The notes under the pieces were generated by a model that saw nothing but the letters and a program-made list of their open reading frames with translations, made no database searches and was not told the origin of the DNA. This document shows positions 9,575-18,531 of a stretch of 64,000 nucleotides of DNA, piece by piece. Position 1 is the stretch's first letter; each line of letters begins with the position of its first letter. The stretch is from assembly GCF_036053395.1 (NCBI RefSeq), contig NZ_CP107942.1, positions 5,050,501-5,114,500 of the forward strand, written 5' to 3'. Origin of the DNA: Actinoplanes sp. NBC_00393 (GTDB taxonomy: Bacteria > Actinomycetota > Actinomycetes > Mycobacteriales > Micromonosporaceae). A program made the position numbers and the translations under genes.

Positions 9575-11320
9575 TCAGGCTGGTTCGATGGTGATCTCGG
9601 TGAAGGTCACCACGGCCGAATCCGGCGTCATCCCGAACACCACCGCACCGCGGGTCTGCGGGGTCGTTGCGCCGGGTGCGGTGAGCACGGTCCGCTCGTC
9701 GAGCCGCACCAGGAGATCGGTGCCGTCTGCCCGGACCTCGACGCGGCGCCAGGCGGCCGGGTCGGCCGGCGGCAGCGACTGGAAGGCAAGCATGCGGACC
9801 AGGCGGCCGGTCTCCGCCTCGAGCACGGCCCGGTCGGCGCAGAGGGTGACCCGGAAGGCGCCGGTGTCCGCCCGCACCCGGACGATCGCGCAGGCGTCCG
9901 CGGTGAGCAGGGCGACCCGGGCCGCGACCGACCAGTCACCGTCGTTGCGCGCCGCCGGGCAGGCGCGGGCGGCGGGTGCCTCCGGCCGCAGCACGACCGG
10001 GCCGGGCGGCGCACACCGCGGGCGTTCCTCGTCCCGGCTTGCCTGCTCGGACGCACGCTGCCCGCGGTCCCCCAGCGACAGGCTGCTCGCCGGCGCGGCG
10101 ACGTCCGGCCCGCCGGCCCGGCGTTCCGGCGGCAACGCCACGGCCAGGCCGACGCCACAGCCGAGCGCGACCACACCGGCCAGGATCCCGGCGCCCAGGC
10201 GGCGCAGCGTCCGGCCCGCCGACCCGGCCGATCCCGACCGCCCGGCCGAAGAGCGACCGGCCGAAAATCGCAGAGCCCGGCCCGAGTGCCCGAGAGCCGA
10301 TCCCGGCCGGTCGGCCGAAGGGCGCGGAGCCCGGCCCGGCTGGCCAGGTGCCGATCCCGGCCGGCCGGACGATGGGCGCGGGGCATCGGCGGGAGCGCGG
10401 CGCGGGACGACCATCCGGACCGTGTTGCGCACCGCCGCGGCCGCCCGGCGCAGCTCGGGCCGCTGGGCCAGCCCGGCCCGGACCTGCGAGTTGCCGGCGG
10501 CGCCCGCGCGCAGCAGCCGTTCCAGCAGTTCGTGCGCGGTCGGCCGGGTCGCCGGATCCGGCCGCAGGGTGAGCTCGACGAGGTCACGCAGCGGATACGG
10601 CAGCCCGGCCAGGTCCGGCTCGGGCAACGCCAGGCCGGCCGCGGTGCCGATCATCTCCTCGGCGGTGAACGGGGTGTGGCCGGTCGCGGCGAACGTGATG
10701 ACCGCGCCCCAGGCGAAGATGTCGGTGGCCGGCCCGACGGTCCGCGACGTCGCGTCGTCGAAGCGCTCCGGCCCCATGTAGGCGATCGTCCCGAACACCT
10801 GCCCCGGCTCGGTGTGCTGATCCGCGGCGCCGAGCCCTTTGGCGATGCCGAAGTCGATGACCTTGGGGGCGGCGAGCGCGAACAGCACGTTGGCCGGTTT
10901 CAGATCGCGGTGCACCACGCCGGCGTCGTGGATCGCAACCAGGGCGGTGGCCACGCCGATCGCCAGGCTGTGCAGGCTGCCGCCGGCCAGGGGGCCGCGC
11001 TCCTGAACGACTTCGGCCAGGCTCGGCCCCTCGACGAGTTCGGCCACCAGGTACGGAGTGTCGTGATCGGCGTCGGCGTCGAGCACCTCGGCCGTGCAGA
11101 ACGGCGGAACCTGCCGGGCGCGCCGCACCTCGCTGCGGAACCGGGCCCGGAACTCCGGGTCACCGGCCAGTTCGGGCCGGACGATTTTCACCGCCACCCG
11201 GCGGCCGGTCTCGCTCTGTCCGAGAAAGACCGAACCCATGCCGCCCTCACCGAGGCGGCCGAGGAGGCGATAGGTGCCGATCTGATGGGGATCGCCGGGG
11301 CGCAGGGGACTCACGGTCAC
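9575..11320 (-). CDS. Membrane Ser/Thr protein kinase with extracellular beta domain
   Basis: A eukaryotic-type kinase. The domain begins at YRLLGRLGEGGMGSVFLG (Gly loop), with catalytic Lys in VAVKIV, HRDLKPANVL, IDFGIAKG and the activation segment GTIAYMGPERF, where MGPE replaces the usual MAPE. A long Pro/Arg/Ser/Gly juxtamembrane linker precedes one transmembrane helix (LGAGILAGVVALGCGVGLAVAL). The outer part of about 190 residues ends in a beta-rich stretch (WRRVEVRADGTDLLVRLDERTVLT and following, i.e. LLVRLDERTVLTAPG) resembling concanavalin/LamG-like or DUF1080 sugar-binding folds rather than PASTA repeats. GTG codons at 11320 and 11314 both fit; the frame is open to a GTG at 11383 without a good ribosome site. 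Confidence 0.88.
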   Translation of the reverse strand: MTVSPLRPGDPHQIGTYRLLGRLGEGGMGSVFLGQSETGRRVAVKIVRPELAGDPEFRARFRSEVRRARQVPPFCTAEVLDADADHDTPYLVAELVEGPSLAEVVQERGPLAGGSLHSLAIGVATALVAIHDAGVVHRDLKPANVLFALAAPKVIDFGIAKGLGAADQHTEPGQVFGTIAYMGPERFDDATSRTVGPATDIFAWGAVITFAATGHTPFTAEEMIGTAAGLALPEPDLAGLPYPLRDLVELTLRPDPATRPTAHELLERLLRAGAAGNSQVRAGLAQRPELRRAAAAVRNTVRMVVPRRAPADAPRPSSGRPGSAPGQPGRAPRPSADRPGSALGHSGRALRFSAGRSSAGRSGSAGSAGRTLRRLGAGILAGVVALGCGVGLAVALPPERRAGGPDVAAPASSLSLGDRGQRASEQASRDEERPRCAPPGPVVLRPEAPAARACPAARNDGDWSVAARVALLTADACAIVRVRADTGAFRVTLCADRAVLEAETGRLVRMLAFQSLPPADPAAWRRVEVRADGTDLLVRLDERTVLTAPGATTPQTRGAVVFGMTPDSAVVTFTEITIEPA

Positions 11321-11552
11321 GGATCCGGCACCTATCACTGAGAGTTTCGGTCGGCCGGTTAGACCGTACACATCGCATTCCACCTGAAGCGACCCCGAAA
11401 TTCGCCGGAGGAAGATCGAATGCCATTCCCAATGTTATTTACTGTCAGCTATACCTCCTGTTCGGCGGCGCAAGAACGGTCCTCAGATGCGATTTACAAC
11501 GGTTGGATAAACCGAGATCGACAGCATTCCATGAACGATTCTCACCAATGCG
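11321..11552. other. Intergenic region between pectate lyase and kinase genes
   Basis: This stretch is visibly richer in A and T than its surroundings (about 11420-11540). It should hold the kinase promoter reading leftwards. No convincing gene, repeat or paired promoter boxes were found. Confidence 0.4.
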
Positions 11553-11584
11553 GACGCCGGACGGCTTGCTCACCGTCCGGCGTC
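11553..11584 (-). terminator. Terminator of the pectin operon
   Basis: A perfect 12-bp stem (gacgccggacgg at 11553-11564 with 11573-11584) with an 8-nt loop lies eight bases past the pectate lyase stop. It marks the end of the long minus-strand arm that starts near 19880. Confidence 0.85.
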
Positions 11585-11591
11585 ACTGCGG

Positions 11592-12911
11592 TCAGATCCG
11601 GCCGGCGCCGGCCCGGGTGTTGACCACCGCGGGCACCTGAGCGGTCGGGGTGACCGGTTCCGCACGCAGCACCGGCGTCCAGCCGGCGTCCGTACCCAGA
11701 TCCGGGTCATGGGTGGCGTTGTACTCGTCGAGCAGACTGACCGCGCGGACCGGGCCGGTGCCGATCCGGGTCAGCGTGCCTTTCTCGGTCATCGCGGTGC
11801 CGCCCCAGTCGTAGACGAAGTCCTCCAGGGCGAGATCCGCGCTGCGGAGCAGGAAGTTGTTCTCAGCGTAGATCGCCGAGTAGACCCCGACCCCCCACGA
11901 GTACGAATACGCGTCCTCGTCCGTCAGGTAGTAGTAGTTGTTGTAGACGTCCACCTGCCCGAACCGGACCCGCGGCACCCGCTGGCCCACGTTGGCGAAC
12001 TTGTTGTGGTGCACGGTGACCCGCAGCTTGCCGACGTCCGCGCCGACCGTGTTGGTCGAGCCGATCAGCATCGTCTTGTCGTGCTCCTGGAACACGTTGT
12101 ACGAGATCGTCACCAGGTCGGAGGCCCGGATCACGTCGAGCGCCCCGTCGTGCACCTGGTACGGCCGGCCGAAGTACAGCGGCTGCGCCGAGTCGACGTT
12201 GTTCCCGTCGCTGAGCGTGTTGTGGTCGGCCCAGACATGCGTCGCCCCGGTCAGCGTGACCAGGTCGTACGCGGAGTTCCAGTTGCCGGCCGCGCCGTCG
12301 GTCGGATCCCACGCCGGGAAGCAGTCCGCGGCGTCCTCCAGCCGGAGGTTCCGGATGATCACGTTGTCGACGTTCTGGACCAGCAGGTTCGCGCCGACCA
12401 GCCGGGCGTTGGGCAGGCCGTAGATGGTGGTGTTGGAGCCGACCCGCAGGTTGATTCGGGCGCCCTGGTTGCGGGCCGACCGGACCCGGGCCTCTTCGAG
12501 CGGGCCGCTGGGCCGGGCGGCGCGTCCCCACACCGCCGGGTCGTAGGCGGCCAGGTAAGCGTCGAGGCTGTACGCCGGGTCAGCGTAGTCCGCGCAGGTC
12601 AGCGGCTGGTTCGCGTCGTCCACATTGGCCCGGATGGTGCCGGCGACCAGGACGATCCGCGGGGTCGGGTCGGTGCCGCCGGCCAGCGCGGCGGCCAGTT
12701 CGGCCCGGTTGCGCACCACGAAGACGTGCGCGTCGTCGGCCGCGGCGCCACCGGTGGTCCCGGTGGTGGCAGCCGCCCACCCGTCGTTCGCGGCGAGCAC
12801 CTGGCGGGCCCCGGCGGGGACCGTGGGTGCGGCAGCGGCGGAGGCGGGAACAGTGGCGAGGCCGGCGAGGAGGAAACCGACGGTCGCGGCGAGAGCGGTT
12901 CGGGAGGCCAT
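11592..12911 (-). CDS. Secreted pectate lyase, polysaccharide lyase family 1
   Basis: Cleaves polygalacturonate outside the cell by Ca2+-dependent beta-elimination, releasing unsaturated oligogalacturonides. The 439-residue protein has a signal peptide (hydrophobic to ASAAAA near 28) and right-handed beta-helix features: NTTIYGLPNARLVGANLLVQ, VDNVIIRNLRLEDA, the Ca-binding/catalytic region HVWADHNTLSDGNN, VTISYNVFQEHDKTMLIGS and RVTVHHNKFANVGQRVPRVRFG, which holds the catalytic Arg (RVPR). VYNNYYY follows as in Pel enzymes. It is the last cistron after the cupin (four-base gap) and immediately before a strong terminator, so it is made with the hexuronate enzymes. Confidence 0.93.
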   Translation of the reverse strand: MASRTALAATVGFLLAGLATVPASAAAAPTVPAGARQVLAANDGWAAATTGTTGGAAADDAHVFVVRNRAELAAALAGGTDPTPRIVLVAGTIRANVDDANQPLTCADYADPAYSLDAYLAAYDPAVWGRAARPSGPLEEARVRSARNQGARINLRVGSNTTIYGLPNARLVGANLLVQNVDNVIIRNLRLEDAADCFPAWDPTDGAAGNWNSAYDLVTLTGATHVWADHNTLSDGNNVDSAQPLYFGRPYQVHDGALDVIRASDLVTISYNVFQEHDKTMLIGSTNTVGADVGKLRVTVHHNKFANVGQRVPRVRFGQVDVYNNYYYLTDEDAYSYSWGVGVYSAIYAENNFLLRSADLALEDFVYDWGGTAMTEKGTLTRIGTGPVRAVSLLDEYNATHDPDLGTDAGWTPVLRAEPVTPTAQVPAVVNTRAGAGRI

Positions 12912-12915
12912 GGCG

Positions 12916-13257
12916 TTACGCGGCCGGTTCCGGTGCGAGGTGCAGCCAGACGAAGACCAGCGGCTCGGCGCCCCGGCTGATCAGGTGGTGGTCCTCCCCC
13001 GGTTCGAAGAGCACCGCCTCGCCGGCCTGGAACTTGTCCACCTCGGCGCCTTCGATCTCGATGACGCCGCTGCCCTGCACGATCACGAAGATCTCGGGCA
13101 CGGTGTGCACATGCCGGCCCGGTTCGTCGTGGGTGCGGAAGTTCGGTTCGGCGTAGATCCGGAAACCGCCCTTCTGGACGACGTGGCCCGGCAGCGGGCT
13201 GGTGAACTGTGGGCCGCGATGGTGGGCTTCCAGTTCAGCGATGCTGAGCTTGCGCAT
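12916..13257 (-). CDS. Small cupin protein
   Basis: A single-domain cupin of 113 residues. The metal-binding motif 1 is visible as RHVHTVPEIFVIVQGSG (two His and a Glu) and motif 2 as PGEDHHLI. Its start overlaps the end of the upstream oxidoreductase gene by 23 bases and the pectate lyase follows after four, so it is embedded in the pectin arm. Cupins of this size include KdgF, which opens the unsaturated uronate released from pectin, and sugar-acid-binding or isomerase proteins. A KdgF-like job fits the context, but sequence similarity to KdgF is not evident, so the function is inference. Confidence 0.85.
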   Translation of the reverse strand: MRKLSIAELEAHHRGPQFTSPLPGHVVQKGGFRIYAEPNFRTHDEPGRHVHTVPEIFVIVQGSGVIEIEGAEVDKFQAGEAVLFEPGEDHHLISRGAEPLVFVWLHLAPEPAA

Positions 13258-14356
13258 GGGTTACTCCTTTCTCGATAGGCACCCGGTGCGGGTCCACCGC
13301 CCAGGTGATTCCACACTCGGACGGCAGGCGGCCGGTGGAAGCCACCCGCTGAACGAGTTCGTCGATGCCGGTCACGACCATTCCGCCGCCGTCCGGGTGG
13401 GGCCGGAGCACGCTCTGCGGGATCGGCGCCGGCGGCGGTGCGGCCACGACGGCCTCGGCCACGGCGGTGAAGGTCCGGGTCCGGTCCAGCGGGGCGATGA
13501 GGGGTACGCCGGAGTCGCGCCGATGATCGAGCAGGTTCTCCAGCAGTCCCGCCCGCCCCGGAACCTCGCGGGACGTGGTCTCCCCCGGCAGCCGCAGCCG
13601 GTCGGTCGGATACTCCAGGACCGCGTCGCCGACACTGATCTCCCCCGCGATGAAGACCTGCGAGGCGAGCGTCACCGCCGCGGTGATCTGCCGCCCGTCC
13701 TCGCCGGTGAGCCGCAGGAACGTGGTGTCGTCGGTCTCGATCTCCCGGGACCGGTAGCGTTCCAGCTCCATCAGCGCGGGCCGGAAGCCGTCCGCCACGA
13801 CCAGCGACTGCATCAGCGCGTGCGCGAACGGGTTCACGAGCGCCCCGTCCAGCACCGGCCGGCCGGCGATCGCGCGCCGCCCGGCCCACGGCGCCCGCAG
13901 GTAGTAGCTGTCCGGCCGCCACCAGGCCCCGGACACGCCGATCGGCCCGGCCGGGGCGGCCACGCAGAGTTCGGCGAGCGCCGCCGAACCGAGCGCCTGA
14001 AAACCGACCTGCACGATCCGGCCGGTCCCGGCGACTGCCGCGCCGAGCCGGTCGTGTTCGGCCGACGACATCACCGGCGGCTTCTCCAGCAGCAGGTCCG
14101 CGCCGGAGTCGAGCACGTCGAGGGCGATCGGCAGGTGGGTGTGCGGCGGCGTGCAGATCACCACGACCTGTGGCTTCGTCTCCCGGAGCAGCTCGGCGTG
14201 ATCGGTGAAGAACGGGACGCCGTCCGGCGGTTCGACCGGCTGGCGGTCGCAGAACCCGGCGACCTCGATCCGTCCCTCGTCACTGAGCCGTTGCAGGACG
14301 CGCCGGTGCCACTGGCCGTGCCCGCCGGCCCCGATCAGCGCGACCCGGGTGCTCAC
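13235..14356 (-). CDS. Gfo/Idh/MocA-family NAD(P)-dependent oxidoreductase
   Basis: A 373-residue sugar or sugar-acid dehydrogenase-type enzyme. It has the N-terminal Rossmann motif VALIGAGGHGQWH, the ICTPPHTH segment and the family's catalytic-lysine motif as LLLEKPPVMSSAEHD. The C-terminal alpha/beta domain follows (WWRPDSYY, DGALVNPFAHALMQ). I chose GTG at 14356 because it overlaps the upstream uxuB-like stop by four bases (GTGA); the frame is open further upstream only as a shadow. Likely oxidises or reduces a sugar in the pectin pathway; substrate unknown. Confidence 0.85.
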   Translation of the reverse strand: MSTRVALIGAGGHGQWHRRVLQRLSDEGRIEVAGFCDRQPVEPPDGVPFFTDHAELLRETKPQVVVICTPPHTHLPIALDVLDSGADLLLEKPPVMSSAEHDRLGAAVAGTGRIVQVGFQALGSAALAELCVAAPAGPIGVSGAWWRPDSYYLRAPWAGRRAIAGRPVLDGALVNPFAHALMQSLVVADGFRPALMELERYRSREIETDDTTFLRLTGEDGRQITAAVTLASQVFIAGEISVGDAVLEYPTDRLRLPGETTSREVPGRAGLLENLLDHRRDSGVPLIAPLDRTRTFTAVAEAVVAAPPPAPIPQSVLRPHPDGGGMVVTGIDELVQRVASTGRLPSECGITWAVDPHRVPIEKGVTHAQAQHR

Positions 14357-15816
14357 GAGCCGAGTCCGCGGAGGGTGGCCTCGACGCCGTGCTGCTCCAG
14401 CTCGCCGTACCAGCGGATCAGCTCGCGGCGCAGCACCTCGTCGCCGGCCAGCGCGGCCGGGAACACCTCGGTCAGCCCGAGCAGCGCGTCGACGGTGCCG
14501 GCCGGGGTGTCCGGGGCATCGGCGAGGACGGCGTGGATCCGGTCGGCGAGCGGGTCGTCCAGCGGCAGGGTGGCGCCGCTGTCCGCGTACCCCCGCGCGA
14601 AGCGCATCCATGCGGCCAGGACCAGCGCTGCCCAGCAGGGGACGGCACCCGCCCGGCGCCGCTCGGCGATCGTGCCGAGCAGGCGGTGCGGCAGCTTCTG
14701 GGAGCCGTCCATGGCGACCTGGATGTTGCGGTGGCCGAGCTCGCGGTTGGCGAACCGGACCAGGCTGGACTCGCCGTACTCGATCGCGCTGACGCCCGGC
14801 GGCGGGGTCACCGTGGGCGCGATGTCCTCGGCGATGAAGCGGCGCAGCATGCCGGTCATGCCCGGCAGCTCCAGGGAGTCGGCGATCAGCTCGCGGCCGG
14901 CCAGAGCCCCGAGGTACGCGCTGGCCGAGTGCACCGCGTTGAGCGCGCGGAGTTTGAGCATCTCCCAGGGGGTCACGTCGTCGGTGAAGATCGCCCCGGC
15001 GGCCGCCCAGTCCGGCCGCCCGCCCGGGAAGTCGTCCTCGATCACCCACTGGGTGAACGGTTCGGCGACCACCGGCACCGCGTCGTCGGCACCGAGGGCC
15101 AGTGCCGCGCGCCGGCGGTGATCCGCGCTGGTGGCGGGCACGATCCGGTCGACCATGGTGGCCGGGAACGCGACGTCGGCCGGGAGTTCGGCGCCGGCCA
15201 CGGCCAGGGCCTGGCCGACCAGGCCGCGGATCCGCGGGCCGTTGCCCATCAGGTTGTCGCAGCAGAGCACGGTGAGCGGTCCGCCGCCGGCCTGCTGCCG
15301 GGCCAGCAACCCGCGAGCAAGAAGCGCGGGTACGGATACCGGCGGCGCCGCACCGGTCAGCTGTGCCCGCAACTCGTCGTCGAGCAGCAGCTTCCCGGCG
15401 GGATCCATCCGGTACGCCTTCTCGGTCACGGTCATCGACACGACCCGGATGTTCGGGTCGGCGATCGCGCTGACCACCCCGTACGGATCTCCGGCTGCGT
15501 GGCTGAGCCCGCTCAGGATGCCGATCGCCCGTGCCTGGTCCTCGCCGCCGCCGACGGTCAGCACGCTGTAGAGGCCGTCCTGGGCGCGCAGCTGGTCCAG
15601 GATCGTGCGGGACCGCGGCGCGACCCCGATGATCCCCCAGTTGCCGCCGGACGCGGCGACCGCGTCCTCGGTGAAGACGGCCTGGTGGGCCCGGTGGAAC
15701 GCGCCGAGTCCGAGGTGGACGATGCCGGGCCGGACCTCACCGGGCTGCACCACGGGACGGTTCCGCGGTGCGAGCTCGGGAATGGCGGTGCGGCCGAGAC
15801 GATAGGTCACCGCCAT
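14353..15816 (-). CDS. uxuB: Mannitol-dehydrogenase-family oxidoreductase, fructuronate reductase-like
   Basis: The 487-residue protein belongs to the long-chain mannitol dehydrogenase family, which includes mannitol dehydrogenase and fructuronate reductase UxuB (D-fructuronate to D-mannonate, NADH). Visible motifs are HLGLGAFHRAHQA (Rossmann), VLCCDNLMGNG, the catalytic Lys region MLKLRALNAVHSA and YGESSLVRFANRELGHR. Neighbouring glucuronate isomerase supports the UxuB assignment over mannitol dehydrogenase, since fructuronate is the isomerase product. It overlaps the dehydratase gene upstream by ten bases and the next oxidoreductase by four. Confidence 0.83.
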   Translation of the reverse strand: MAVTYRLGRTAIPELAPRNRPVVQPGEVRPGIVHLGLGAFHRAHQAVFTEDAVAASGGNWGIIGVAPRSRTILDQLRAQDGLYSVLTVGGGEDQARAIGILSGLSHAAGDPYGVVSAIADPNIRVVSMTVTEKAYRMDPAGKLLLDDELRAQLTGAAPPVSVPALLARGLLARQQAGGGPLTVLCCDNLMGNGPRIRGLVGQALAVAGAELPADVAFPATMVDRIVPATSADHRRRAALALGADDAVPVVAEPFTQWVIEDDFPGGRPDWAAAGAIFTDDVTPWEMLKLRALNAVHSASAYLGALAGRELIADSLELPGMTGMLRRFIAEDIAPTVTPPPGVSAIEYGESSLVRFANRELGHRNIQVAMDGSQKLPHRLLGTIAERRRAGAVPCWAALVLAAWMRFARGYADSGATLPLDDPLADRIHAVLADAPDTPAGTVDALLGLTEVFPAALAGDEVLRRELIRWYGELEQHGVEATLRGLGS

Positions 15817-17096
15817 GCCGGGCCGTCCGGGAAGCGGAACTCCGCGATCGAGGCGTCCTTCATCTCGACGCTGTAACCGGGCTTCTCGGGCAGCCGGTAG
15901 CGGCCGTCGACGACGGTCACCGGGTCGGTGAAGTGCTCGTGCAGATGGTCGACGTACTCGATCATGCGACCGTCCAGGGACCGGCCGGCCCGCAGATAGT
16001 CGAAGATCGCCAGGTGCTGGACGTACTCGCAGAGGCCGACACCGCCGGCGTGCGGGCAGACCGGCACGCCGAACTTGGCGGCCAGCAGCAGGATCGCGAG
16101 CACCTCGTTGACGCCGGCGACCCGGCAGGAGTCGACCTGGCAGACCTGGATGGCGCCGGCCTGCAGCAGCTGCTTGAAGATCACCCGGTTGGCGGCGACC
16201 TCACCGGTGGCGACCCGGACCGGGTTCACCGCGCGGGCGATCCGGGCGTGGCCGAGCACGTCGTCGGCGTGGGTCGGCTCCTCGATCCAGTACGGGTCGA
16301 AGGGAGCGAGCTGCTCCATCGCGGCGATCGCCTGGTCCACGTCCCACACCTGGTTCGCGTCCATCATCAGCAGCGCGCCGTCGGGCAGCTCCTCGCGGAT
16401 GATCCGGGCCCGGCGCACGTCGTCCTCGAGCGGGCCGCCGACCTTCATCTTCACCGCGGTCCAGCCGTCGGCGACCGCCTGCCGGGTCAGTTCGCGCACC
16501 TTGGCGTCCGGATAACCGAGCCAGCCGACGCTGGTGGTGTACGCGGGGAAGCCGTTGCGTTCCAGTTCAGCGAGGCGGTCGGCGTACCCGATCGCGTTCT
16601 TCTCCAGAAGTTCCCGGGCCTCGCCCGGGGTGAGCGCGTCGCTGATGTGCCGGAAGTCGATCGAGGCGACGATCTCGTCGGCGGAGAGCTCGGCCAGGTA
16701 GCGCCACATGGGCTTGCCGGCGAGCCGGGCCCGCAGGTCCCAGACCGCGTTGATCAGGGCGCCGGCGGCCATGTGGATGACGCCCTTCTCCGGCCCCAGC
16801 CAGCGCAGCTGCACGTCGGCGGTGATCGACCGGGAGAAACCGACCTGGTCGGCCTCGATCTCCTCGACGGTCCTGCCGACGACATGGTGGGCCAGGGCCT
16901 CGACGGCGGCGCAGGTGATCTCGTTGCCCCGGCCGTTGGTGAAGGTGAGGCCGCTGCCGGTCACCCCGGCGTCGGTGGTCACCTCGACGTAGGTGGCCGA
17001 GTAGTCACCCTTGTTGATGGCGTCGGATCCGTCGCCGGCGGCCGCGGTGGGGAAACGCACGTCGTGCACCTCGACCCCGGTGATCCGGACGGTCAT
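15807..17096 (-). CDS. Enolase-superfamily acid-sugar dehydratase, L-fuconate dehydratase-like
   Basis: A 429-residue enolase-superfamily enzyme. It shows the KxK base pair in AVKMKVGG, metal ligands in MDANQVW, WIEEPTHADD and TGEVAANR, and the Asp/His dyad in CQVDSCRVAG and CPHAGGVGLCEYVQHL. That set and the length match L-fuconate dehydratase (FucD). Here, however, it lies between uxaC and a uxuB-like gene, with no uxuA or uxaA visible, so it may dehydrate mannonate, altronate or another hexonate instead. ATG at 17096 overlaps the uxaC stop by four bases (ATGA). Confidence 0.85.
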   Translation of the reverse strand: MTVRITGVEVHDVRFPTAAAGDGSDAINKGDYSATYVEVTTDAGVTGSGLTFTNGRGNEITCAAVEALAHHVVGRTVEEIEADQVGFSRSITADVQLRWLGPEKGVIHMAAGALINAVWDLRARLAGKPMWRYLAELSADEIVASIDFRHISDALTPGEARELLEKNAIGYADRLAELERNGFPAYTTSVGWLGYPDAKVRELTRQAVADGWTAVKMKVGGPLEDDVRRARIIREELPDGALLMMDANQVWDVDQAIAAMEQLAPFDPYWIEEPTHADDVLGHARIARAVNPVRVATGEVAANRVIFKQLLQAGAIQVCQVDSCRVAGVNEVLAILLLAAKFGVPVCPHAGGVGLCEYVQHLAIFDYLRAGRSLDGRMIEYVDHLHEHFTDPVTVVDGRYRLPEKPGYSVEMKDASIAEFRFPDGPAWR

Positions 17097-18523
17097 GCTT
17101 GCTCCTCTTCGTTGTTCAGGCGGAAGACCTTCTTGGGGAGGTGATAGGCCAGATCCGCGATGGTCTCGGCGGCCTCGTCGAGCGGCAGGCGGCCCTCGGC
17201 GACGAGCCGGGCCAGGAAACCGGCGTCGATGCGGCGGGCCACGTCGTGGCGTGCCGGGATGGAACAGAACGCCCGGGTGTCGTCGACGAAACCGGACGTG
17301 TTGTAGAAGCCGGCCGTCTCGGTGACCGTCTCGCGGAACCGGCGCAGACCCTCGGGGCTGTCCAGGAACCACCACGGTGCGCCCAGGTAGACGGCCGCGT
17401 AACCGCCGGCCAGCGGCGCGAGCTCGCGGGTGAACACGGTCTCGTCCAGCGTGTAGAGCACGAGGCGCAGGCGGGGGTCGTCGCCGTAGAGGTCGAGCAG
17501 CGGCTGCAGGGACCGGACGTATTCGGTGGCTGAGGGGATGTCACCGCCCACGTCGCGGCCGTGCCGGGCGTGCAGGGCCTTGTTGTGGTTGCGCACCGAA
17601 CCCGGGTGCAGCTGCATGACCAGGCCGTCGTCGAGCGACATCCGGGCGAACTCCACCAGCATGTGGGCCCGGAAGATCTCGGCGTCCTGCTCGTCGGTGC
17701 CACCGCCGAGCGCCTTGCGGTAGAGCACCGACGCCTCGGCCTCGTCCAGCAGCAGGGTGGCCGCGGTCGGGTGGCCGTGGTCGGAGCTGGTCGCGCCGGC
17801 CTCGATGAAGGCCTGGCGGCGGGCCCGCAGCGCGGACAGAAAACCGCTGTACGTGCCGACGTCGATGCCGGTCAGCTCGCCCAGAGTGGCCACCCGGTCG
17901 CGCCAGCCGGCCCACTCCAGGTCGACCAGGTTGTCCGGGCGGAAGGTGGTGATCACCCGGCCGCCCGGTCCGCCCCAGCCGTCGGCCGCCAGCTTGGCGT
18001 GCGCGGACAGGTCGTCGATCGGGCTCTCGGTGGTCGCCAGCACCTCGATGTTGAACCGGGTGAACAGCGCCCGCGGCCGGTACTGCGGCTCGGCCAGCCG
18101 GGCCGAGAGCTCGTCGTAGATCTCGTCGGCGGTCTTCGCGTTCAGCGGCTGGTCGATGCCGAAGACCTCGGCGAAGACCTTCTCGGTCCAGAGCCGGGAC
18201 GGGGTGCCCCGGAACAGATGCCAGTTGGCGGCGAGCAGCCGCCAGATCGCCCGGCCGTCGCTCTCCACCTCGGTCCCGTCGATGCTCGGCACGCCGAGCC
18301 GGGCCGGCGGGATGCCCTGGCTGGCGAGCATCCGGGTCACGTAGTGGTCGGGCACCACGAACAACCGGGCCGGGTCGGGGAACGGCTGGTCGCCGGCGAG
18401 CAGCGCCGGGTCGACGTGGCCGTGCGGGCTGATCAGCGGCAGATCCCGGGCGTGGCGGTAGAGCTCGCGGGCGATCTGGCGCTGAGTGGTCTCGGCGGGG
18501 AAGAGATGATCTTCTTCGGGCAC
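17093..18523 (-). CDS. uxaC: Glucuronate/galacturonate isomerase
   Basis: Isomerises D-glucuronate to D-fructuronate and D-galacturonate to D-tagaturonate, the entry step for hexuronates. The 476 residues match UxaC throughout: LPLISPHGHVDPALLAGDQPF near the N-terminus (metal-binding HGHVD), DHYVTRML, WLFRG-like HLFRGTPSRLW, LATTESPIDDL, TFRPDNLVDLEW, MQLHPGSVRNHN and GAPWWFLDSPEG. It starts eight bases after the upstream oxidoreductase gene and is coupled to the dehydratase gene. Its presence shows that uronate monomers, not only oligomers, are metabolised by this locus. Confidence 0.93.
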   Translation of the reverse strand: MPEEDHLFPAETTQRQIARELYRHARDLPLISPHGHVDPALLAGDQPFPDPARLFVVPDHYVTRMLASQGIPPARLGVPSIDGTEVESDGRAIWRLLAANWHLFRGTPSRLWTEKVFAEVFGIDQPLNAKTADEIYDELSARLAEPQYRPRALFTRFNIEVLATTESPIDDLSAHAKLAADGWGGPGGRVITTFRPDNLVDLEWAGWRDRVATLGELTGIDVGTYSGFLSALRARRQAFIEAGATSSDHGHPTAATLLLDEAEASVLYRKALGGGTDEQDAEIFRAHMLVEFARMSLDDGLVMQLHPGSVRNHNKALHARHGRDVGGDIPSATEYVRSLQPLLDLYGDDPRLRLVLYTLDETVFTRELAPLAGGYAAVYLGAPWWFLDSPEGLRRFRETVTETAGFYNTSGFVDDTRAFCSIPARHDVARRIDAGFLARLVAEGRLPLDEAAETIADLAYHLPKKVFRLNNEEEQA

Positions 18524-18531
18524 CGGGTCTC

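Noticed and set aside
11420..11623. Plus-strand open frame of 67 codons between the kinase and pectate lyase genes
   Set aside because: It runs through the terminator hairpin and into the end of the pectate lyase gene, and has no ribosome site or recognisable content.
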